From an uncultured Sphingomonadaceae bacterium (GTDB lineage Bacteria > Pseudomonadota > Alphaproteobacteria > Sphingomonadales > Sphingomonadaceae), in assembly GCA_947493325.1 (NCBI GenBank), contig CANLQI010000001.1, positions 181,001 to 245,000 of the forward strand: a stretch of DNA of 64,000 bases, given 5' to 3'. The notes beneath the pieces are model-generated. The model was given only the letters and a program-made list of their open reading frames with translations, was not told the DNA's origin and did not search any database. Numbering within the stretch: the first letter of the stretch is position 1; each line of letters begins with the position of its first letter. Of the stretch, positions 9,324 to 17,651 are shown piece by piece. A program made the position numbers and the translations under genes.

Positions 9324-10352
9324 TCAATAACCGCTTTCTTCGGCTTTTCCTGCGGCAGTCTGCGCAGGTGTCGGCGCGTTTGTAGCTTGGACGATCAGTT
9401 TTTTGGCTTCCGCAATCGCCGCGGCTTCGGTCATTTCATTCTTGCGGATCTGGTCGGCCATGGTCAGCAACTTACCGCTGATGATAGTGCCGGTCTGGGC
9501 TTCCTCTTCAACAGGAATGCCATTTTTCCGTGCGGCCACCATATCCCATGTGGCTCGCACAGCCTGCCAATAGGTGGCGGTATCTTGCCAGTAATCGTCC
9601 GCCGACTGCACGTTGTAATCGTCAAATTTTGTGTAGGTGTTGAGCACATATTCGCTGACAATCGGTTTCAGCTCGCCGTCCACCATGCCCATTTTGATAT
9701 TGTCCTGAAAATGAATCCAGCCATCGGGTGTGGGGGAGTGGCGGTTGATGGCATAATAGCGGTCATATACCGGATTGCGCACCGCATCACGCCGGGCGAG
9801 CGGACGCCAGGTCCAGTCGGAGCTCCAGCGGCGCGTACCGGCTTCGGTTTCCCATGTGCCAAGTCCTGCATAGCGCGGGCTGTCATCAACCTGATACACG
9901 GTCTGCGACCATTTTCCCTTGGCATTTTCGCGGCTGACCGGCTGCAATTCCCAGCGGTGGCGGTCCGAATAGACGAGCATGTTTTCAGGCTCATATTCCC
10001 AGTCCTGCCGCCAGTGTTTGATAATCATATTCTTGCCACCATGCTCCACGACGAGCAGGTGCTGCAGCATGATTTTATTGCCGCTATCCTCAATCACCCG
10101 GACGACTTCATTGCCGCCGGAAATCTTGCGTTCGCGCGGTTCATAGTCTGCGGTCCAGGGTGTCGATTCCTGCATATCGAAACGGACTTTATAATTGCCT
10201 GCCATCGCCAATATATCGGCGCGGTCGCGTTCGAATGCGCTTTGCTCTTCGCTGACAGCGGAACTAGCGATGCTCTGCTGCGCGATTGCCGGTGATAGCG
10301 TCATGGCGCTGGTCAGCAATACGGCGCCGAGTTTTACAGTGAATTTTGACAT
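9324..10352 (-). CDS. DUF6607-family exported protein, haem-receptor partner
   Basis: A 342-residue protein with a signal peptide (KLGAVLLTSAMTLSPAIAQQ). The mature part is rich in tryptophan and aromatic residues (WRQDWEYEP, SSDWTWRPLARRD), the pattern of the DUF6607 family, which is often found next to haem/haemoglobin TonB receptors. No enzyme motif is visible. It lies 30 bases after the receptor gene on the same strand and is probably under the same Fur-type control. A periplasmic or outer-membrane role in iron or haem acquisition is inferred from that context. Confidence 0.82.
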   Translation of the reverse strand: MSKFTVKLGAVLLTSAMTLSPAIAQQSIASSAVSEEQSAFERDRADILAMAGNYKVRFDMQESTPWTADYEPRERKISGGNEVVRVIEDSGNKIMLQHLLVVEHGGKNMIIKHWRQDWEYEPENMLVYSDRHRWELQPVSRENAKGKWSQTVYQVDDSPRYAGLGTWETEAGTRRWSSDWTWRPLARRDAVRNPVYDRYYAINRHSPTPDGWIHFQDNIKMGMVDGELKPIVSEYVLNTYTKFDDYNVQSADDYWQDTATYWQAVRATWDMVAARKNGIPVEEEAQTGTIISGKLLTMADQIRKNEMTEAAAIAEAKKLIVQATNAPTPAQTAAGKAEESGY

Positions 10353-10382
10353 GATATTTCTCCATCTGTCAGGGTGAATAGT

Positions 10383-12632
10383 TTAGAAACTGAGGCTTGC
10401 GGACATGCTGAAATTGCGCCCGGGACGGGTGTAGGCGTCGGTCACACCGGAACTGGCTGACAGGCCGCGTACATCGCTCCACGCGGCATATTTGCTATCA
10501 AATATGTTGAACAGGCCCGCGCGCAGCGTCACGTTTTCGGCAAAACGCACGAAAGCGGTGGCATCAAGGAGCAGCGATTCATCCGGGCGGAAACATTCTG
10601 TGTTGCACACGCTTTGCCTGTCGCCATCCACGATGATGGACGTTTCACCGCGGCTTTTGCGGGCGTTATAAGATGCGATAAGCTCGCCGCCGAAACGGCT
10701 TTCCGGATCGCGGTATCCAAGGCCCAGAACCGCGTTCAGCGGGTCAATAGATTCCAGCGGAATTACGCCACCACCAAAAGATTCCTCGCCATCGGCATAG
10801 GCCATGGCAAAACGGACACGAAAGCCGTTTTCATGGGTGTAATTCAGTTTCGCTTCCACGCCATGGACATCGACTTCATCGATGTTGATGAACTGGAAGA
10901 TCGCCGGGTCCTTCGGCCTGAAGCTGCCACCGACGACTTCCTGACGGATAAAATTATCGTAATGCGCAAAGAATCCGGCCACGCCGATGCTGAAACGGTC
11001 GTCGACATAGCGCACGCCTGCCTCGAAACTCTCGCTGGTTTCCGGGCCAAGATCGGGATTGGGTTCAGACGTATAGCCAAAGGCCAGATTTTCAAAGAAA
11101 TTATTCACCTGGCTGGGGGAAGGCGCCTTGAAGCCCTGCGAATAATTGCCATAAATACGCACGGTTTCGCTGGGCTTGAACGTAATGCCAATTTTGGGCG
11201 ATAGGCGCGAGCCGTCTTGTCCCTCTGCCGTAAATGTGGGCAGCAAAGGATCGTTCGCCGGATTGAGATCATAATAGTCGTACCGCAGCGCGGGAAAAAC
11301 TGTCATTGCGCCATCCGCAAAGCTGATCTCATCGCCGATAAAAACACCTGCAAGGGTAAAGTCGGTTTTCGGAAATGCGCGGGTCGGGAATATTTCACCT
11401 GTTGGCGGAATGGAGCCATCACGCAGGCCTGCCTGTTCGGTCCAGCTGATGTCACCGCCGAAAATCAGCCGGTGCTTGGTGCTGCCCATATTAAACTCAC
11501 TGCGCAGTTCGGCAAGTCCGCCATAGACTTCATTTTCGAACGTGTTGATGCGTGTTCGATCCGGCGCGGGAATGAACGACAGCTGGGTGCGGTCCTCGGC
11601 CGTAAACTGAAAATCCTCACCATCCTGCCAATAGGCGGCGATGCGGGCATAATCGATTATGCCTTCACCTTGCCACGTGTAATCAAGCGAAACACGTTTG
11701 CGCTCTGTCGTATCAAATGCCTCAAGCCGGTCCACGTTCCAGGTTGGGGAGGGGCCGAACAGAAATACCGGACCCAGTCCGGACAGCACGTGGGAGGACA
11801 CTTCGCGTTCCAGATATTCGCCCGTCAACCGGACGCGGTGGCCGCCACTTTGCCAGACCAGCTTACCCAAAAACGCGTTGCTTTCGCCGTCCTGTGGATT
11901 GGGCGTCGTGCGTTCTGCACCCTCGACGTCCTTCGTGCCTTTATTGTCCAGCTCCCTAAAATCGCGGCGGGTATAGGCCACCATTGCGGAGAAATCACCT
12001 AGTCGGCCCGCGACGGCTGACGTGCCTGCAAATTCTTCGTCGGCGGAGCTATATTGGGCGCGCATAAACCCGCCGAGATTCTTGTCCCCGTCAATCAAGT
12101 CCACGGGATCGGATGTGATAAAGCTGACCGCTCCCGATAGTCCATCGCTGCCGTAGAGCGCAGATGCGGGGCCGCGCAATATTTCCACCGATTTGACGAG
12201 GCCGACATCGGTGAAACCGCCGCGGCCCGCCGATTGTGCGCCAAAGGCAAAGCCGTCCGGTGAACGGATGCCGTCCACCTGAATCAGCACGCGGTTGCCG
12301 CCAATGCCGCGGATATTGAAACTTTCATTGCCCGCGCGGCCTGCGCTGCCCAGCGCAGAGCCGAAGCGCGCGGGCTGGCGGCGTACCGTCACACCAGGCT
12401 CAAAGCGCACCAGATCCTTGATATCGGTAGCAAGTTCATCGGCAATCTGCTCGTCATCGATCACCGTGACAGTAACCGGCACGTCTTCAATTTTTGCAGG
12501 CGATCGTGTGGCTGTGATCGTGATTTCAGGATTTCCCAGTCCGTCCGCATTTTCCGCAGAAGGCGCATCGTTCGCCCATGCCGGTGATGAAAGGCACATC
12601 GCCACCACCCCTGAAAGATAATATTTTGGCAT
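10383..12632 (-). CDS. TonB-dependent haemoglobin/transferrin-type receptor
   Basis: A 749-residue outer-membrane receptor. After a signal peptide ending at AWA comes a TonB-box-like EITITATR, the plug (about 45-165, with VEILRGPASALYGSDGLSGAVSF), and a long beta barrel ending in phenylalanine (SMSASLSF). The NIRGIGGNRVLIQVDGIR plug motif and length fit the haemoglobin/transferrin/lactoferrin receptor group. It would import haem or iron using TonB energy. A Fur-like box lies 19 bases upstream of the start, and DUF6607 follows in the likely operon. The actual ligand cannot be read from sequence. Confidence 0.9.
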   Translation of the reverse strand: MPKYYLSGVVAMCLSSPAWANDAPSAENADGLGNPEITITATRSPAKIEDVPVTVTVIDDEQIADELATDIKDLVRFEPGVTVRRQPARFGSALGSAGRAGNESFNIRGIGGNRVLIQVDGIRSPDGFAFGAQSAGRGGFTDVGLVKSVEILRGPASALYGSDGLSGAVSFITSDPVDLIDGDKNLGGFMRAQYSSADEEFAGTSAVAGRLGDFSAMVAYTRRDFRELDNKGTKDVEGAERTTPNPQDGESNAFLGKLVWQSGGHRVRLTGEYLEREVSSHVLSGLGPVFLFGPSPTWNVDRLEAFDTTERKRVSLDYTWQGEGIIDYARIAAYWQDGEDFQFTAEDRTQLSFIPAPDRTRINTFENEVYGGLAELRSEFNMGSTKHRLIFGGDISWTEQAGLRDGSIPPTGEIFPTRAFPKTDFTLAGVFIGDEISFADGAMTVFPALRYDYYDLNPANDPLLPTFTAEGQDGSRLSPKIGITFKPSETVRIYGNYSQGFKAPSPSQVNNFFENLAFGYTSEPNPDLGPETSESFEAGVRYVDDRFSIGVAGFFAHYDNFIRQEVVGGSFRPKDPAIFQFINIDEVDVHGVEAKLNYTHENGFRVRFAMAYADGEESFGGGVIPLESIDPLNAVLGLGYRDPESRFGGELIASYNARKSRGETSIIVDGDRQSVCNTECFRPDESLLLDATAFVRFAENVTLRAGLFNIFDSKYAAWSDVRGLSASSGVTDAYTRPGRNFSMSASLSF

Positions 12633-12650
12633 ATTTGATCCAATTGCTAA

Positions 12651-12665
12651 TGAATATGATTCTCA
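12651..12665 (-). promoter_or_regulatory. Fur-like iron box upstream of the haem receptor
   Basis: Read on the minus strand the site is TGAGAATCATATTCA, a 7-1-7 imperfect palindrome close to the classical TGATAATNATTATCA core. It lies 19 bases before the receptor ATG, where a bound repressor would block transcription. Confidence 0.6.
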
Positions 12666-12778
12666 ATAGCTTTTAAATACAGGGATTGTATGCGGACACA
12701 AGAGGATTTTTCAATTATATATGAAGCTGTACGAAACCGACCGATGGGAAACCGGTTATATACCGTGAGTACGCCCGA

Positions 12779-13651
12779 CTATCTGGCTTCGCCCTCGATC
12801 AGGGTGCGTTTTGCGATAATCGCATCGCATAGATAGCGCATGAGTGTTTTGATGCGCGGCGTGTCTTTCAGGTCGGGATGGGTGAGGACCCACACGTCCT
12901 GACCCTGTATCGTTTTTGCGCCGGGCAGCCGCATCAAATCGGGTTCGGGGTCGGCCATATAACATGCCGTGCGCGCCATGCCTTGCCCGGCAAGCAGCGC
13001 CCTGTGCCGCATGGTAAGGTCGCTCATGGTATAGAGTGTTGGCGCTTTTGAATAAGGTGATGCGGCTTTCCACTCGTCCCGGCTCCACCTATAAGTGGCC
13101 TCTAGCCAGCGCCGTGCATCGGGGGGTGTTTCATCCAGATAGCCGCGCCGACAATAATGGCTGAGCGCATAGGGGAACAGGCACCGTCCCACAAGATGAT
13201 CGGGCGGTTTATTGGTACCACGTATCACCACATCGGCTTCTGACCGGTCCAGATTGGCAAACCCGTATGAAGAGATGATAGTCAGATCAATATCGGGATA
13301 AAGCTTGCAAAAAGCGTCTATCTCATTGAGCAGGAGGAACTGGCCTATGGCCTCTGGCAGCGATAATGTGATCGGTCCCTTATCGGCGGAGCCTGCCGCG
13401 CGCTGTTGCCGCTCTGCCCGCTGCGCAATCTCTTCCATGTCTTCGGCTGCGCCAACCATTTTCGCCCCGGCTTCAGTGGGGCGATAGCCGCTTGCAGACT
13501 GTTCGAATAAAATGCCTGCAGACCCGGCCTGCAGGGCGGCCAGGCGCCGGGAGACAGTACTGTGATTGATTCCCAATAGTTTGGCCGCGCCCCGCAAGCT
13601 GCCGCTGCGATGCAATGCGAGTATCAACCGATAGTCATCCCAATCATCCAT
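12779..13651 (-). CDS. LysR-family transcriptional regulator
   Basis: A 290-residue regulator with an N-terminal winged helix (GSLRGAAKLLGINHSTVSRRLAALQ, about residues 17-41) and a periplasmic-binding-protein-like effector domain starting near residue 92. It is divergent from the lipoprotein gene at 13753 and separated by about 100 bases that hold two related GGTGC...GCA motifs. LysR proteins usually control the divergent gene and themselves, so the lipoprotein is the likely target. The effector is unknown. Confidence 0.9.
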   Translation of the reverse strand: MDDWDDYRLILALHRSGSLRGAAKLLGINHSTVSRRLAALQAGSAGILFEQSASGYRPTEAGAKMVGAAEDMEEIAQRAERQQRAAGSADKGPITLSLPEAIGQFLLLNEIDAFCKLYPDIDLTIISSYGFANLDRSEADVVIRGTNKPPDHLVGRCLFPYALSHYCRRGYLDETPPDARRWLEATYRWSRDEWKAASPYSKAPTLYTMSDLTMRHRALLAGQGMARTACYMADPEPDLMRLPGAKTIQGQDVWVLTHPDLKDTPRIKTLMRYLCDAIIAKRTLIEGEAR

Positions 13652-13652
13652 C

Positions 13653-13733
13653 GGTGCAATATCGCACCACTAAGGCTATAAGTAAATCCACACACTGGCC
13701 AAAAATTCAACTTATATGGTGCCAATACGCAAC
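13653..13733. promoter_or_regulatory. Candidate LysR binding sites in the divergent intergenic region
   Basis: GGTGCAATATCGCACC at 13653-13668 is a near-perfect palindrome next to the LysR start. A related GGTGCCAATACGCAAC lies at 13718-13733 before the lipoprotein start. Two related sites in a divergent gap is the usual LysR arrangement; assignment to this regulator is inferred. Confidence 0.5.
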
Positions 13734-13752
13734 TTAACAATCGAGATAATCC

Positions 13753-14562
13753 ATGCATTTATTTCTCCGCAATTTCACGTCCCTGACTTTCCTGGCGGGG
13801 GCTTCCCTGTTTGCTGCAGCGTGCAGCGCGAGTCCCGGGACGCAGGCTGATGACCAGCCAGCGGCCGCGCAACCGGACACAGCCGGCGTGCTGCAACTTG
13901 ACTTTAAAAAGGGGCAGCTTCTCTCCTTTGTTGTACCGCAGACGCGTGAAGATGGTGATACGGCGCGCAAAGCCTATTATGACAAGGCGTTCCCCATAGC
14001 CGAAAAGCTTGGGTACAAACATGAAGCGACCTTGCGGGTGCGTGATAAGATCATCAGCGACTATGACCCGAGCGGATTTCTGCTCTATTCCTGGCCTGGC
14101 GCAGATGCATTGCGTGCGTTTGAAGCGGATCCCGCCTGGCCCGCTATCAAGGCTTCGCGTCCGGACGCCTGGTCGGAACTTAAAATATATACAGACGAGC
14201 TGGAGCAGGACCTGACGCTCAGTTTCGATCCGGCCAAGACATATACGGTCGTTGTCGCCTGGCTAAAGCCGGGCAAGGAAGCGGATTATGCGCGTTACCT
14301 GGATGGCATTACCGAAGCAGTCAATGCGGCAGGCGGGCGTTTTATCTACAAAATGAAAAACCCGGTGTTCGAAAACCATGCGTCATCGCCCGCCGCGCCG
14401 CAGCAGCTCACTTTTGTCGAATGGGATGATCTCGAAGGCTTTGCAAAGGTCCGTCAGAGTGATGCCTATAAGCAGAACCAGCAATATTTCGCGAGCGGCG
14501 TCGATCATGTCGAATTCTACCGGCTGGCCCTGTCTCAGCCGGCATTGTCTCAGGAAGAATAG
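13753..14562 (+). CDS. Lipoprotein with two tandem ferredoxin-like (DUF1330/ABM-like) domains
   Basis: A 269-residue protein with a signal sequence and lipobox (FAAACSAS), so probably lipid-anchored after processing at the cysteine near residue 24. The mature part seems to be two similar alpha/beta halves, one starting GQLLSFVVPQTREDGDTARKAYYDKAFPIAEKLG and the other TYTVVVAWLKPGKEADYARYLDGITEAVNAAGG. Each has the look of DUF1330 or ABM dimeric ferredoxin-like domains. No catalytic residues are obvious. It is divergent from the LysR gene, its probable regulator. The function is unknown. Confidence 0.75.
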   Translation: MHLFLRNFTSLTFLAGASLFAAACSASPGTQADDQPAAAQPDTAGVLQLDFKKGQLLSFVVPQTREDGDTARKAYYDKAFPIAEKLGYKHEATLRVRDKIISDYDPSGFLLYSWPGADALRAFEADPAWPAIKASRPDAWSELKIYTDELEQDLTLSFDPAKTYTVVVAWLKPGKEADYARYLDGITEAVNAAGGRFIYKMKNPVFENHASSPAAPQQLTFVEWDDLEGFAKVRQSDAYKQNQQYFASGVDHVEFYRLALSQPALSQEE

Positions 14563-14639
14563 CGCCGCCGGAAAATTATCCGCTATTTCTGTGCTATAGG
14601 ATAATGCGACTCTGCAATTTCAACAGGAGCGCATGACCT

Positions 14640-15746
14640 ATGCCCTTTTATAACGACCTGCGTCCCGACAGCGATCACAAGAAACGTGACTATGCGCTGA
14701 TTTTTCCCGGCATGAAAAAATCGGAGAAAAAGCGTGCGATCAACGGGATTCTGCGGCTGAAAGAAGGATTGGATAAAGAAATTTCTGCACGGCGGACGGA
14801 CAGTAACCTCTTGATCGCCAGCTGGAATATCAAGGAATTTGGGCATACCAAACAGCGTCTGCCCGAAGCCTATTTCTATATCGCAGAAGTCGTGTCGCGT
14901 TTTGATTTGGTGATTGTGCAGGAGATCAAGTCCACGCTCGATGATCTGCGTATATTGCTGCGTATATTGGGCGGGGACTGGGATTATATCGTCAATGACA
15001 TCACCAGCGGTGATGATGGCAATTCGGAACGTAGCGCGTATCTGTATAACAATAAACGCGTGAAGCTGTCGGGCACGGTGGGCGAGCTGGTTTTATGGAA
15101 AGATATTACCGACGGTAGCGCCATCAAGCAGCTCAAGCGCACGCCCTATCTTACGGGTTTCCGGGCGGGGTGGAAGGAATTTGCGCTGTTGAATGTGCAT
15201 CTGCAGCCCGGTGATGACAAGGACGAGGTCAAATACCGCAAGCAGGAAGTCAGCCTGATGATGCGGGCGCTGGCAGAGAAAATGGACGAAGGCTGGACCA
15301 AAAGCCTGGTCATCGCCGGGGATTTCAATTTTTACCGCAAAAAAGATGATGCTGCGATTTCCCTCATCGAGGATGCCGGCTTTTTCGAGATAGAGGGACT
15401 TGTCGGCGTCAACACCAATGCGGCGGACAAACATGCCTTTGACCGTATGTTCATTCGCAAGAATGAATATTTCAAAATCGTGCGCGATATTGAGGGAAAC
15501 CGGATAGGCGGTGTTTTCAACATATTCGACTACGTCTATCGTAAGGGACAGGCGCGGCGGTATAAAAAATATATCCTGGAAAGCTATGGCGGTGAAAAGG
15601 ACCTGGCTGGCGATGCCGATGCTCTGGAAAAACAATACCATGTCTATTGGAAGCGCAATCAGGTTTCGGACCATCTGCCAATCTGGTTCGAACTGGAAAT
15701 AGACAGCTCGCAGAAATTCCTGGAAGGAAAGCTGGAATCTTTTTGA
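14640..15746 (+). CDS. Endonuclease/exonuclease/phosphatase-family protein
   Basis: A 368-residue EEP-fold hydrolase without a signal peptide. The metal and catalytic motifs are SWNIKEFG (near 60), VIVQEIK (near 98), NVHLQPG, AGDFNF (near 224) and the terminal DHLP. These support Mg-dependent phosphodiesterase activity on nucleic acid or a phospho-ester; the substrate is not clear. AGGAG sits six bases before an out-of-frame ATG at 14633 that begins a six-codon frame (MTYALL, then TAA) overlapping this start, so translation may depend on re-initiation. The gene converges with the Crp/Fnr gene. Confidence 0.85.
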   Translation: MPFYNDLRPDSDHKKRDYALIFPGMKKSEKKRAINGILRLKEGLDKEISARRTDSNLLIASWNIKEFGHTKQRLPEAYFYIAEVVSRFDLVIVQEIKSTLDDLRILLRILGGDWDYIVNDITSGDDGNSERSAYLYNNKRVKLSGTVGELVLWKDITDGSAIKQLKRTPYLTGFRAGWKEFALLNVHLQPGDDKDEVKYRKQEVSLMMRALAEKMDEGWTKSLVIAGDFNFYRKKDDAAISLIEDAGFFEIEGLVGVNTNAADKHAFDRMFIRKNEYFKIVRDIEGNRIGGVFNIFDYVYRKGQARRYKKYILESYGGEKDLAGDADALEKQYHVYWKRNQVSDHLPIWFELEIDSSQKFLEGKLESF

Positions 15747-15764
15747 ATCGGACTGGCTGACGGT

Positions 15765-16451
15765 TCAGCTATTGGTATCAATCCATTCGATCAGCGTATT
15801 GATGTCACGTATTTCGAGTGACCCGTAGCCGGTCTTTACAAGCCCCTGCTCCGCCAGAACCTTGAGTGCCTTGCTGAGCGCTATACGCGAAACCGCCATT
15901 TCTTCGGCAAGGTCACTCTGGCGCACGGGCATTTCTACCCGCCCCTGTGCATGCCCGGCTTTTTCGAGCAGGTTTTTGGCAAGGCGTACCCTGAGCGGCA
16001 GGCGGCGCTCGTCTTCAAGCAATTGCAGCGCGCGGTAAAATTGGCGGGTGACATGGCCGATAATATAGTCACGCAGCTTTGGATGGCTGTCCATAAGCCG
16101 GTCTAGCTGTGTTTTTGAAATAATCCGGAGCCGGCAATCTTCCGCAGCGTAGGCATCAAACGCACGGTTTATCCCTGCAAATAACGGAAGCTCGCCGTAG
16201 GCCTCGCCGGTAGTCAGCACTGTGAGAACATTGGTATAGCCATCCACATCGGTATTGCTGAAACGTACGCCCCCGCTTTCGATAATCGTAAACTCCTGGC
16301 CCGAATCCCCGCTCTGGTGAATCATCTGCCCTTTTTTAAAGGTCACTATATGTCCCTGTGCATTGATGGCATCGCGAAGTTCTTGAGGCAGCGTTGTATA
16401 GAAACTGGCGAGCTGCAGGGGGCGAGTGAGGATCTGACGACTGGCTTGCAT
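15765..16451 (-). CDS. Crp/Fnr-family transcriptional regulator
   Basis: A 228-residue regulator with a cyclic-nucleotide-type sensor fold (about 20-140, GQEFTIIESGGVRFSN and GEAYGELPLFAGINRAFDAYA), a long dimerisation helix, and a C-terminal winged helix (RQSDLAEEMAVSRIALSKALKVLAEQGLV). The four-cysteine Fnr cluster is absent, so it is not an oxygen sensor of that kind. There is no visible ribosome binding site before the ATG, and a 12-bp palindrome sits five bases upstream, so the message may be leaderless or autoregulated. It is divergent from the sterol-desaturase-family gene, a likely target. Confidence 0.9.
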   Translation of the reverse strand: MQASRQILTRPLQLASFYTTLPQELRDAINAQGHIVTFKKGQMIHQSGDSGQEFTIIESGGVRFSNTDVDGYTNVLTVLTTGEAYGELPLFAGINRAFDAYAAEDCRLRIISKTQLDRLMDSHPKLRDYIIGHVTRQFYRALQLLEDERRLPLRVRLAKNLLEKAGHAQGRVEMPVRQSDLAEEMAVSRIALSKALKVLAEQGLVKTGYGSLEIRDINTLIEWIDTNS

Positions 16452-16557
16452 AATGTAAACTAGTTTATTTTTTGGCTTGTGTCACTGGTTTATACACATT
16501 TGCAAATAAACTCGCAGCGCAGGCAACCGTTTCAAAAATTCGGAAAAAGGAAACAAA
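16452..16557. promoter_or_regulatory. Divergent control region with two palindromes
   Basis: TAAACTAGTTTA at 16456-16467 is a perfect 12-bp palindrome, and TGTGT-N11-ACACA spans 16478-16498. The second resembles the spaced half sites bound by Crp/Fnr-family dimers. Both lie between the regulator and the hydroxylase gene. Confidence 0.5.
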
Positions 16558-17400
16558 ATGAAACCTGAAATGCTCGTTATACTAGGCATTTTTCTGGGTT
16601 TCACCCTGCTCGAAATTCTGCGCACCGGTTTTTTACATAAGCAAGGCCAGAGAGCCAAAGACGCCTGGGTCGAGATTATCGGTACTGTTATGCTGCTCGG
16701 CTTTACCCAGCCGCTTATTCTTTTCACGGCCTATACCGTTATGTCATTCGCGTTTCCGGGGGCGGAAGGTAGCTGGGCGGTGCTGCCCATCATTGCGCAG
16801 GTCGCGCTGTTTCTGGTGTTTGACGACCTGACCCAATATGGCTGGCACCGGCTGTCACACAGCGTGCCATGGCTCTATGCGCTGCACCGCCCGCACCACG
16901 ATGCCCCCTATATGAGCACGCGGATCGTTTACCGGAACAACATATTCTATTATTTCGTGATGCCCGGCATCTGGTTTTCCGGGGCGCTTATATATCTCGG
17001 TCTGGGCTGGGTTTATGCATTCTACATTATAGTCAAAATGACCGTCATTATTGGCGCGCATAGCGATGTGCGCTGGGATGAAAAACTGTACGCAATAAAA
17101 TGGCTCTCACCCATTATGTGGGTAGTGGAGCGCACCATATCGACGCCCGCGACGCATAGCGCGCATCATGGCCGCCATGCTGCAGATGGCATAACACATT
17201 ATAAAGGAAATTATGGCAACCTGCTGTTTTTCTGGGATGTATTATTCGGCACAGCCAAAATCACGCGGCAATATCCATCCGAATTCGGGGTGGAAAATCT
17301 GCCCGAAACAAGCGCTGCAGAGCAACTTTTATGGCCTGTAATACGCAATAAGAGATACCCCTCCGATCCCGGGGAGCCCGCCATTATGCCAGCCGAATAG
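16558..17400 (+). CDS. Sterol desaturase / fatty acid hydroxylase-family membrane protein
   Basis: A 280-residue integral membrane di-iron oxygenase. The histidine clusters are HRLSH (about 98-102), HRPHH (about 111-115) and the distal HSAHHGRH (about 200-207), the pattern HX3H, HX2HH, HX2HH of this superfamily. Four or so hydrophobic segments surround them. Such enzymes hydroxylate or desaturate lipids, carotenoids or sterol-like compounds using oxygen; the substrate here is not evident. AAGGAAA precedes the start. The divergent Crp/Fnr gene may control it. Confidence 0.9.
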   Translation: MKPEMLVILGIFLGFTLLEILRTGFLHKQGQRAKDAWVEIIGTVMLLGFTQPLILFTAYTVMSFAFPGAEGSWAVLPIIAQVALFLVFDDLTQYGWHRLSHSVPWLYALHRPHHDAPYMSTRIVYRNNIFYYFVMPGIWFSGALIYLGLGWVYAFYIIVKMTVIIGAHSDVRWDEKLYAIKWLSPIMWVVERTISTPATHSAHHGRHAADGITHYKGNYGNLLFFWDVLFGTAKITRQYPSEFGVENLPETSAAEQLLWPVIRNKRYPSDPGEPAIMPAE

Positions 17401-17424
17401 GCAGGCGGCCAAGTTTGGAGGGGG

Positions 17425-17463
17425 AATCGCCGGACCAGTCACAAGGCTGGCCGGCGATTTTGT
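17425..17463 (+). terminator. Intrinsic terminator after the hydroxylase gene
   Basis: AATCGCCGG and CCGGCGATT form a stem, extended by CCAG with CTGG, followed by TTTTGTT. It lies 25 bases past the stop. Confidence 0.75.
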
Positions 17464-17651
17464 TATGTTGCCAAAAACGTTACGGAAACCTGGGCTTTAT
17501 CTCCGTTCTGATACGAAAAACCAGCCTTTTTGCGCTGCTTTCTTGGTGTGTCCAGCTTGACATTGCCTATTTTCGGTTCGAGACAGAGACGAGTGCTGTA
17601 ACAAAAACGAAATATCGAATGTACAGCACATGAGTTCGCAGGAGAGTTATT

